DNA of 12,155 bases from Sedimentisphaerales bacterium. Its GTDB lineage: Bacteria; Planctomycetota; Phycisphaerae; Sedimentisphaerales; SM23-30. How positions within the stretch are numbered: position 1 is the stretch's first letter; every line of letters starts with the position of its first letter. Where the stretch lies: positions 1 through 12,155 of the forward strand of contig JAFGDI010000347.1 in the NCBI GenBank assembly GCA_016932145.1, written 5' to 3'. The notes under the pieces were generated by a model. It ran no database searches and was not told where the DNA came from. It worked only from the letters and a program-made list of their open reading frames with translations. The translations under genes and the position numbers were made by a program. This document shows positions 6,206 to 12,155 of the stretch, piece by piece.

Positions 6206-9200
6206 ATGAGAACAAATAACTACGCCGCTGTGCTGCGTGAGACAATTAGTAGCGATCCTGGTCAGGCGTTAGGGTCTTTATTGCGGTATCTGGCAGGCCC
6301 GGCAAAGAGCAAGTCGGCCGAGTTGTATGGTTCATGGGGTAGCTTTGGCCGATTAGCAGCCACGGCGGTGAATTCTGCTACGGCCAGGCCGGTTTTGTAT
6401 CTCACTGGCCATATTGATATGGCCGACAAGGCCCAGGATGATCTTGAGACATTCAGCGGTCAGTCGGTAGATATACTCCCGGCCTCAGAACTGGCGGCAG
6501 GTCCTATAAATCCAGTAGGCGAGATAGCCGGCGAACGGCTCAAATTATGGCGGAAATTAGCAGGTTACAGAGGTAATAGCCCGCTGCTGGTATCTGCTTC
6601 GATTGCAGCGGTTATGCAGCCGGCACCAGCACCGTCAGACCTGAAAAAGAGGTCCGTTACCATATCGATAGATGACCCTCTGGCAGTACCAATGGACAAG
6701 CTGGTTGATTGGCTGGTTGATGCCGGGTATCAACGATGTGAAGATATTGACACGCTGGGCGATTTTGCCTGTCGCGGTGGCATAGTAGATGTTTTCCCGC
6801 CTGGCAATGAAATGCCTGTCCGTATCGAATATTTCGGAGATGAAGTAGAGTCGGTCCGCTATTTTGATATGGACACGCGCCGGTCGGTTCAGAAGATAGA
6901 CCTGATAACTTTGCCCGATTGTCGCAGTGATGATAATATTGCAGCACAGGCAACTCTTCTGGACTATTTGCCCGATAATACTATCGTAGTTATAGAAGAA
7001 ATTACAGAGCTTATCGAGATCGCCCGTATATTTCGTGACCGAGCCTGGCAGCCAGATTCGCTCTGGACTGTTGATGAGATTATAAAGAAGGTACAGAATT
7101 TCGACCGGGTATATATTAATCGTTTCGCCCATGATCTATGTGAGCAGTCGTATAATATAAATGCCCGCAGTATTCATGATTATCATGGTCGTGGTCTTGA
7201 TGCTATTGATGACCTGACCGATGAGGCCCGGTTACAGAATAAGAAAGTGTTTATCCTCTGTGATAATCCGGCTCAGCAGTTGCGCACGAAAGAGAATATA
7301 GAGTGTAATCGAGAAAGCACCGACCCGGAAACCGGCCAGAAGCATGTTCATAAAGGCATAGATTTGCCCGAAAATCTGTCTCTGGCTATTGGCGTGCTGG
7401 CCGAGGGTTTTTCTCTGCCTGATCATGATATTATTGTCGCAGGTCATCATGAGCTATTTGGCGTGCGGCAGGTGAGGCGAAAGTTAAATGCCTTGCGACA
7501 GACCCAGGCAATAGAGTCGTTTAACGATCTGGTGGAAGGTGAGCTGATAGTCCATTTCTCACACGGCATAGGTAAATATCGCGGCATGAAGCTCATGACC
7601 AAAAATGGCCGTGAAGAAGAATTTCTGGCTCTGGAATTCGCCGACCAGATGGTCATCCATTTGCCCGCCGGTAAGATAGATCTGGTGCATAAATATGTCG
7701 CCAGCGGCAGTAAAGAGGCAAAGCTGTCAAAGATAGGCGGGCGCACCTGGCAGAATCAGAAAGATAAGGTCAGTAAGGCGGTTGAAGATATGGCATCGGG
7801 CCTGATCGACCTTCAGGCTTATCGCAATATTATGCCGGGTATTCGTTATCCGCAGGATGACCACTGGCAGAAGGAATTTGAAGCGGCATTTCCCTATCAG
7901 CCTACCGAAGATCAGGTCAAGATAAGTGCCGAGATAAAAGCTGATATGCAAAAGCCCCGTCCTATGGACCGCTTACTCTGTGGCGATGTGGGTTATGGCA
8001 AAACAGAGCTGGCGATCCGGGCCGCATTCAAGGCGGCAACCTTTGGCAAGCAGGTAGCGGTTTTAGTACCGACAACTATTCTGGCCGATCAGCATTATCG
8101 TTCATTTAAAGAACGCATGAGCGATTTTCCCGTATCGGTAGAGTGTATCAGTCGTTTCCGAACTGGCAATGAGGTGAAACGCATTTTGAATGCTGCTGCT
8201 GACGGCCGCCTGGACATACTTATAGGAACCCACCGCATACTCAGCGATGATGTAAAGTTCAAAGACCTGGGTCTGGTAATCATAGATGAAGAGCAGCGAT
8301 TTGGTGTGGCTCATAAAGAGAAGCTAAAATCTATTCGTAAGACAGTTGATATACTGACTATGACAGCGACGCCTTTACCGCGTACTATGCACTCAACCTT
8401 GCTTGGTATTCGCGATATATCCAGTCTTACTACTCCGCCGCTCGATCGTCGCAGTATTTCTACTGCGGTTATACCGCCCAGTGACAAACTGGTAACAGAG
8501 GCGATCATGCGTGAGCTGAGCCGGGAAGGGCAGGTATTCTTTTTGCATAATCGGGTGCAGTCGATCGCTTCGTTTGCCGCTCATGTTAAATGCCTTGTCC
8601 CTCAGGCCAGAGTTATTTTCGCTCATGGTCAGATGCCCAAATCGGAGCTGGAAAAGAAGATATCAGACTTCATCGACTATAAAGCCGATGTGCTGGTCAG
8701 TACCACTATTATCGAATCGGGTATAGATATACCGCGAGCTAATACTATAATCATCGATGAGGCTGACCGGTTTGGCCTGGCCGAACTGCATCAGTTACGC
8801 GGCCGGGTAGGTCGCTATAAGCACAAGGCCTATGCCTATATGCTCTTGCCGCGTAAACGCAAACTCAACCCGATCGCAGTTAAACGGCTTAAGGCTATAG
8901 AAGAATATTCCTCGCTGGGCAGCGGTTTCCGTATTGCCATGCGTGATCTGGAGATCAGGGGTGCAGGAAATATTCTGGGTTTTGAACAGAGTGGATTTAT
9001 TGACTCAGTTGGCTATGAATTGTATTGCCGCTTACTGGCCTCGGCGATCCGCAAGCTCAAAGGTGAGCCTGAGCCGATTATTGCCAATACCCTCATGGAG
9101 ATAAATATCAGTAATAATATTCCGCGTAGCTATATTCCCTCTGAACAGCATCGCATGGAGATATACCGCCGTATGGTAACATGCAGTGCGCAGGCTGATG

Positions 9201-9505
9201 TTGAATTGCTCAGGAATGATATTAAAGATCAGTTTGGTAATCTGCCTGACCAGGTGGAATATCTGTTGCAGATACACGAGATCAGGATCAGGGCTTCAGA
9301 AAAGCATATAGAATGTATTATCCAGAAGGACCCGGATATTATATTTAAACTCGGACCGCAGGCACATGTTGCCACTCTGTTTCGTGACCCTGTAGCCGGC
9401 AGCCTGCGCATACCGGATCAGCGTACCGTACATCTCCGGCTGGGGGCAAGGTATTTCGAGCATCCATCAACTCTGCTGTCAACCTTACGCAAGCTACTGA
9501 GTTAA
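6206..9505 (+). CDS. mfd: Transcription-repair coupling factor Mfd
   Basis: Mfd removes RNA polymerase stalled at DNA damage and recruits UvrA, which starts nucleotide excision repair on the transcribed strand. At 1099 residues it is near full length (about 1150 in E. coli). The UvrB-like N-terminal region includes LVDAGYQRCEDIDTLGDF and RGGIVDVFPPGNEMP (170-204), where UvrA contacts lie in known Mfd proteins. The RNA-polymerase-interacting domain is at about 440-500 (GELIVHFSHGIGKYRGM). The translocase shows Walker A GDVGYGKTE (593-601), the DEEQ box at 694-697, TATPLPRT (720-727) and, in the second lobe, STTIIESGIDIPRANT and QLRGRVGR (863-870). The C-terminal TRCF domain covers about 960-1095. 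All motor motifs look intact. ATG 6206 is the first start after two in-frame TAA codons; no Shine-Dalgarno is properly spaced. It ends in a terminator at 9515. Confidence 0.98.
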   Translation: MRTNNYAAVLRETISSDPGQALGSLLRYLAGPAKSKSAELYGSWGSFGRLAATAVNSATARPVLYLTGHIDMADKAQDDLETFSGQSVDILPASELAAGPINPVGEIAGERLKLWRKLAGYRGNSPLLVSASIAAVMQPAPAPSDLKKRSVTISIDDPLAVPMDKLVDWLVDAGYQRCEDIDTLGDFACRGGIVDVFPPGNEMPVRIEYFGDEVESVRYFDMDTRRSVQKIDLITLPDCRSDDNIAAQATLLDYLPDNTIVVIEEITELIEIARIFRDRAWQPDSLWTVDEIIKKVQNFDRVYINRFAHDLCEQSYNINARSIHDYHGRGLDAIDDLTDEARLQNKKVFILCDNPAQQLRTKENIECNRESTDPETGQKHVHKGIDLPENLSLAIGVLAEGFSLPDHDIIVAGHHELFGVRQVRRKLNALRQTQAIESFNDLVEGELIVHFSHGIGKYRGMKLMTKNGREEEFLALEFADQMVIHLPAGKIDLVHKYVASGSKEAKLSKIGGRTWQNQKDKVSKAVEDMASGLIDLQAYRNIMPGIRYPQDDHWQKEFEAAFPYQPTEDQVKISAEIKADMQKPRPMDRLLCGDVGYGKTELAIRAAFKAATFGKQVAVLVPTTILADQHYRSFKERMSDFPVSVECISRFRTGNEVKRILNAAADGRLDILIGTHRILSDDVKFKDLGLVIIDEEQRFGVAHKEKLKSIRKTVDILTMTATPLPRTMHSTLLGIRDISSLTTPPLDRRSISTAVIPPSDKLVTEAIMRELSREGQVFFLHNRVQSIASFAAHVKCLVPQARVIFAHGQMPKSELEKKISDFIDYKADVLVSTTIIESGIDIPRANTIIIDEADRFGLAELHQLRGRVGRYKHKAYAYMLLPRKRKLNPIAVKRLKAIEEYSSLGSGFRIAMRDLEIRGAGNILGFEQSGFIDSVGYELYCRLLASAIRKLKGEPEPIIANTLMEINISNNIPRSYIPSEQHRMEIYRRMVTCSAQADVELLRNDIKDQFGNLPDQVEYLLQIHEIRIRASEKHIECIIQKDPDIIFKLGPQAHVATLFRDPVAGSLRIPDQRTVHLRLGARYFEHPSTLLSTLRKLLS

Positions 9506-9514
9506 TGATAATGA

Positions 9515-9550
9515 AAAAGCCCCTGCCAGAGTTGACTGACAGGAGCTTTT
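9515..9550. terminator. Probable bidirectional terminator between mfd and the GH35 gene
   Basis: AAAAGC-C-CCTG-C-CAG (9515-9529) pairs with CTG-A-CAGG-A-GCTTTT (9536-9550) around the loop AGTTGA, giving 13 pairs with two C/A mismatches. The A-run before it and T-run after it let it act in both directions. It lies 9 bases after the mfd stop codon and 42 bases beyond the GH35 stop codon on the opposite strand, exactly where two convergent transcripts need to end. Confidence 0.8.
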
Positions 9551-9592
9551 ATGTTGAGTTATTATGCCTGCTTTTGCAGCCGGGTATCTGGA

Positions 9593-11998
9593 TCATTTCA
9601 AACCGGTAAATTTGGTTTTACTGGCATAGAACCTGAAGTCTTTTATCTTGCCGGGATTATTGCCGGCACGAGGCAGATATTGAATTGTCTGGAATTCAAT
9701 GTTTTCGCCCAGGTCCAGTACGATATGGTGGGGGTGTTGAGGTCCGCCATCTTTCCATTGGGTGTGCCAGAAAGTTACCGGCTGATTGTCGATAATGTTA
9801 TTAGCACCGGCGGCTTCACCGATAAGCTCTTCACTATCGGCATAAATTACCTGCCAGTTGCTCCGGTCTATACGATTTCCGGTTTTGTCCAGCAGATGCA
9901 GTTCGGCACAGGTGGCATAAGAGCTGTTGTCAAAGGCGTTGAGTGATTCCAGACAGAGATAACGGGCTGTTACACTTTCAGGCAGTGTCACTTCAGTTAT
10001 CAGATCGCCGGCGGTGAATGAACCCTGGGCGATAAGGTCCTGAGTTTGCAGTATTATCTGCTCATCGCTCTGGCGGTGATATTTCAGATTAGCATCCAGT
10101 TTCAGGCCATAGATCGGTTCGGTTACTCCCCGAATGTCCGTCTTGCCGGTTGGCTCTATGTCCATGACCACTATCTCATTTTTGCCAGTCTTGAGCCAGC
10201 AGCCAGGCATAAACAGGGTGTATTGCGGGCCGATTTGCCAGTATCTGCCCAGGTTTATACCGTTAACCCAGACCAGACCTTTGCCCCAACTGCTCATGTC
10301 CAGCAGGGTATCGCCGAGCTGTTCAACGCTGAACTCGCCCCGATAGAATACCGGCAGGGCTGGGTCGATCTTAGCCTCGGCGGCCGGTCCAAACTTCAGA
10401 GAGCTTATGTCTTCCAGAGGGAAACTGTATATCTGCCAGTTGGTCAGTTCCCGGCCGTTAAGTGTTACGATGCCAATACCCTTGCGGTCGGTTATCATCA
10501 TACGGGAATAGTTTATATGGCCCATGTTCTCCAGTAATATGTCCATTTTGACCTGCCCGGCCGGTAATGTCAGTTGGGCATACTTTTCATTCTTGATCCG
10601 GTCGAGGGTAGCTTGTCTTTGGCCGTTAATGATTATTATGGCCCGATCTTTTAGCTCCGAAAAGACCAGCGAGGCTTTACCCGCAGCTGGATTATCAAAG
10701 GTGGTCGAAAAGATCGCCAGTCCCTGAAGCTGATCCAGAGCTTCCAGATGAACTGGTTTTTCAGTCTCGAACGGTTTGCCCCGGAGCTGGTCAAAGCCGG
10801 CAATTTCTGTGAGTGTGAACTCAGGTATTTCAATACGCGCTATCTGGGCCGGGGCTTCCGGTATTATATAGTCAGCGGGCAGGTATTTAGCGATCGCGTC
10901 CCGGAACTTGAAGAATTTAGCTGTGGTTCTGCCCGTTTCATCCAGAGCCGAAGAATAGTCATAGCTGGTTGTGTCGGGTTCATACTTGCCTGACCAGTTA
11001 GCACCTGACCAGAAGGCAAAGTTTGTGCCTCCGTGCAGCATGTACATATTAAATGAGGTATTATTATTGAGCATCCATTCGATATCACGAACATGTCGTT
11101 CCGCTTCGGTAACGCTGTGTTTTGCACCCCAGTGGTCAAACCAGCCGATCCAGTATTCACCGCACATCTGCGGATAGCCGGGGAAGAACTTCTGGAATTC
11201 GGTAAAGGCTGCCTGGGCTCCGCTGCCGAAATTCATGGTCGGCCAGACGCCGTCTATATGAGCGGTCATAACCGTTTCTTTAATGGCCCAGTCGCAGCGC
11301 ATTAGCGGCACTTCAAAACCGGCATCGACTACCTGCTGATATATTTCGCGATTATAGGCTATGTCATCGGCATTGCCCGCCCGGCCAAACTGGCCGTATT
11401 CATTTTCGATCTGGACGAGAATGATCGGACCGCCTTTGGTTATCTGCAAGTCTGCGAGCTGTTTGCCCACTTCCATCATATATCTTCTGGTAGCATTCAG
11501 GAAGGTGGGGTCGTTAGTGCGGATCATAGTCGCCGGGTCCTTGAGCAGCCAGGCGGGAATACCGCCGAGATTCCATTCAGCACAAATATAGGGGCTGGGC
11601 CTGAGTATTACCCAGAGTCCTTCTTCCTGCGCTGTGCGGACAAACTCAGCAACATCGAGTATGCCGGTGAAGTCGAAATTGCCCGGCGTTCTCTCATGGG
11701 CATTCCAGAACATATAGGTATCAACGCAGTTCAGGCCCATAGCTCTGGCCTTCTTCATGCGGTCACGCCAGTAAGGGCGGGGAACTCTGGCATAGTGTAT
11801 CGAACCGGACATCAGTACGGCCGGTTTGCTGTCAAAGGTGAAATCTGGTCCTATAATCGCAAACTCAGGCTGAACCTGCCCCGGCGGATTGGGCAGGGGC
11901 GGAACTGGTATGGTTACCGCATGCAGGCTGGTTACTGCTATGATAGATAAGCCTATAATTAAAAAGTACTTAACTAATTCCTGGGGATAGGTGCGCAC
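9593..11998 (-). CDS. Secreted GH35 beta-galactosidase-type glycoside hydrolase with discoidin-like tail
   Basis: An 801-residue exported family GH35 enzyme, which removes terminal beta-galactosyl units from oligo- or polysaccharides by a retaining mechanism. Residues 1-27 are a signal peptide (cleavage after LHA), followed by a Pro-rich spacer. The TIM-barrel domain (about 50-370) carries SGSIHYARVPRPYWRDRM (64-81), PSPYICAEWNLGGIPAW (134-150), the acid/base Glu200 in QIENEYG, and the predicted nucleophile Glu281 in CGEYWIGWFDHWG. Jelly-roll accessory domains follow (about 400-615, including WVNGINLGRYWQIGPQ at 577-592). The last 150 residues are discoidin-like (F5/8 type C). They hold a closing half (ARYLCLESLNAF near 678) and then an opening half (NAIDN-type FWHTQW, PHHIVLDLG, RFYASK) that stops short. 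The GTG start has AGGAG seven bases upstream. Beta-galactosidase is the family norm; the true substrate is unproven. Confidence 0.95.
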   Translation of the reverse strand: MRTYPQELVKYFLIIGLSIIAVTSLHAVTIPVPPLPNPPGQVQPEFAIIGPDFTFDSKPAVLMSGSIHYARVPRPYWRDRMKKARAMGLNCVDTYMFWNAHERTPGNFDFTGILDVAEFVRTAQEEGLWVILRPSPYICAEWNLGGIPAWLLKDPATMIRTNDPTFLNATRRYMMEVGKQLADLQITKGGPIILVQIENEYGQFGRAGNADDIAYNREIYQQVVDAGFEVPLMRCDWAIKETVMTAHIDGVWPTMNFGSGAQAAFTEFQKFFPGYPQMCGEYWIGWFDHWGAKHSVTEAERHVRDIEWMLNNNTSFNMYMLHGGTNFAFWSGANWSGKYEPDTTSYDYSSALDETGRTTAKFFKFRDAIAKYLPADYIIPEAPAQIARIEIPEFTLTEIAGFDQLRGKPFETEKPVHLEALDQLQGLAIFSTTFDNPAAGKASLVFSELKDRAIIIINGQRQATLDRIKNEKYAQLTLPAGQVKMDILLENMGHINYSRMMITDRKGIGIVTLNGRELTNWQIYSFPLEDISSLKFGPAAEAKIDPALPVFYRGEFSVEQLGDTLLDMSSWGKGLVWVNGINLGRYWQIGPQYTLFMPGCWLKTGKNEIVVMDIEPTGKTDIRGVTEPIYGLKLDANLKYHRQSDEQIILQTQDLIAQGSFTAGDLITEVTLPESVTARYLCLESLNAFDNSSYATCAELHLLDKTGNRIDRSNWQVIYADSEELIGEAAGANNIIDNQPVTFWHTQWKDGGPQHPHHIVLDLGENIEFQTIQYLPRAGNNPGKIKDFRFYASKTKFTGLK

Positions 11999-12005
11999 TA
12001 TTTCT

Positions 12006-12010
12006 CTCCT
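12006..12010 (-). promoter_or_regulatory. Shine-Dalgarno that fixes the GTG start of the GH35 gene
   Basis: On the minus strand AAGGAGAG holds AGGAG (12010-12006) seven bases before GTG 11998. This is one of the clearest ribosome sites in the window and places the start right before the signal peptide, so the GTG call is firm. Confidence 0.8.
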
Positions 12011-12058
12011 TATTTTGGAAATAACTATTTGATCAGGACAGACCAGTCGCGGAAGGCC

Positions 12059-12064
12059 TATAAT
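12059..12064 (+). promoter_or_regulatory. Possible -10 box for the right-edge gene
   Basis: A perfect TATAAT lies 55 bases before the ATG at 12119. The upstream partner is poor: AGGACA at 12035-12040, four of six to TTGACA with an 18-base gap. The small inverted repeat CTGAT-GGT-ATCAG (12066-12078) sits at the expected transcription start and could be an operator. The rest of 11999-12118 shows no gene. Confidence 0.3.
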
Positions 12065-12118
12065 CCTGATGGTATCAGTACTATATATACAGATTATTTA
12101 CTCAGGAGAAAGTCTAGC

Positions 12119-12155
12119 ATGACTGGCGTATTATTTAAAGCACAAAGCGCCCTGA
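12119..12155 (+). CDS. Probable 5' end of a plus-strand gene, cut by the window edge
   Basis: ATG at 12119 follows AGGAG (12104-12108) with a 10-base spacer, and twelve codons stay open to the edge (MTGVLFKAQSAL). That is too little to assign a family. The good ribosome site and the TATAAT at 12059 are the only support, so this could still be chance. It would be divergent from the GH35 gene. Confidence 0.35.
   Translation, partial: MTGVLFKAQSAL

Noticed and set aside
6635..7132. 165-codon minus-strand frame inside mfd
   Set aside because: It lies wholly opposite a clear Mfd domain, has no recognisable motif and no ribosome site; long antisense frames are common opposite long genes.
10046..10537. 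163-codon plus-strand frame opposite the GH35 gene, and several shorter ones
   Set aside because: All lie opposite conserved GH35 accessory domains and resemble no protein family.

Overview
The window looks like a chromosomal segment of a Gram-negative-type bacterium, most likely a planctomycete of the Phycisphaerae/Sedimentisphaerales kind. Three things suggest this. The first gene is an excisionase-type helix-turn-helix protein starting MAKMFYS, with a long acidic Ser/Asp linker and a membrane tail, an architecture I associate with that group. There are envelope genes that imply an outer membrane (an OmpA-type lipoprotein and lipid-linked sugar genes). There is also a secreted GH35 glycosidase with a discoidin-like tail, typical of polysaccharide-degrading planctomycetes, Verrucomicrobia and Lentisphaerae. 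The lineage call rests on remembered family resemblance, not on a search.

Layout, left to right. (1) 71-2275, plus strand: a membrane-anchored HTH protein followed by an OmpA/Pal-like lipoprotein, closed by a strong intrinsic terminator (2311-2345). (2) 2362-5001: a lipid-linked glycosylation module. A GT39/ArnT-like membrane glycosyltransferase on the plus strand converges on a minus-strand pair, a GT2 dolichyl-phosphate-sugar-synthase-like enzyme and a small LAB_N membrane protein. The GT39 and LAB_N genes overlap by 18 bp at their 3' ends. (3) 5002-5160: a divergent intergenic region with candidate promoters on both strands. (4) 5161-9505, plus strand: a DUF362-like predicted lipoprotein, then a full-length transcription-repair coupling factor Mfd. 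(5) 9515-9550: a probable bidirectional terminator. (6) 9593-11998, minus strand: a large secreted GH35 beta-galactosidase-type enzyme. (7) 11999-12155: an intergenic region whose right edge probably holds the first codons of a plus-strand gene.

How the genes may work together. GT2 is expected to load a sugar onto a polyprenyl phosphate at the inner face of the membrane. GT39 would use such a lipid-linked sugar on the outer face, and the LAB_N protein sits where a membrane helper or flipping step would be needed. The HTH/OmpA pair and the DUF362 lipoprotein also have envelope features, so most of the window outside mfd concerns the cell surface or secreted carbohydrate enzymes. I saw no tRNA, rRNA, CRISPR array, transposase or phage gene. 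The most testable new ideas are the LAB_N protein as partner of the GT2/GT39 pair, the lineage-specific HTH membrane protein beside an OmpA lipoprotein, and the unfinished discoidin-like tail of the GH35 enzyme.
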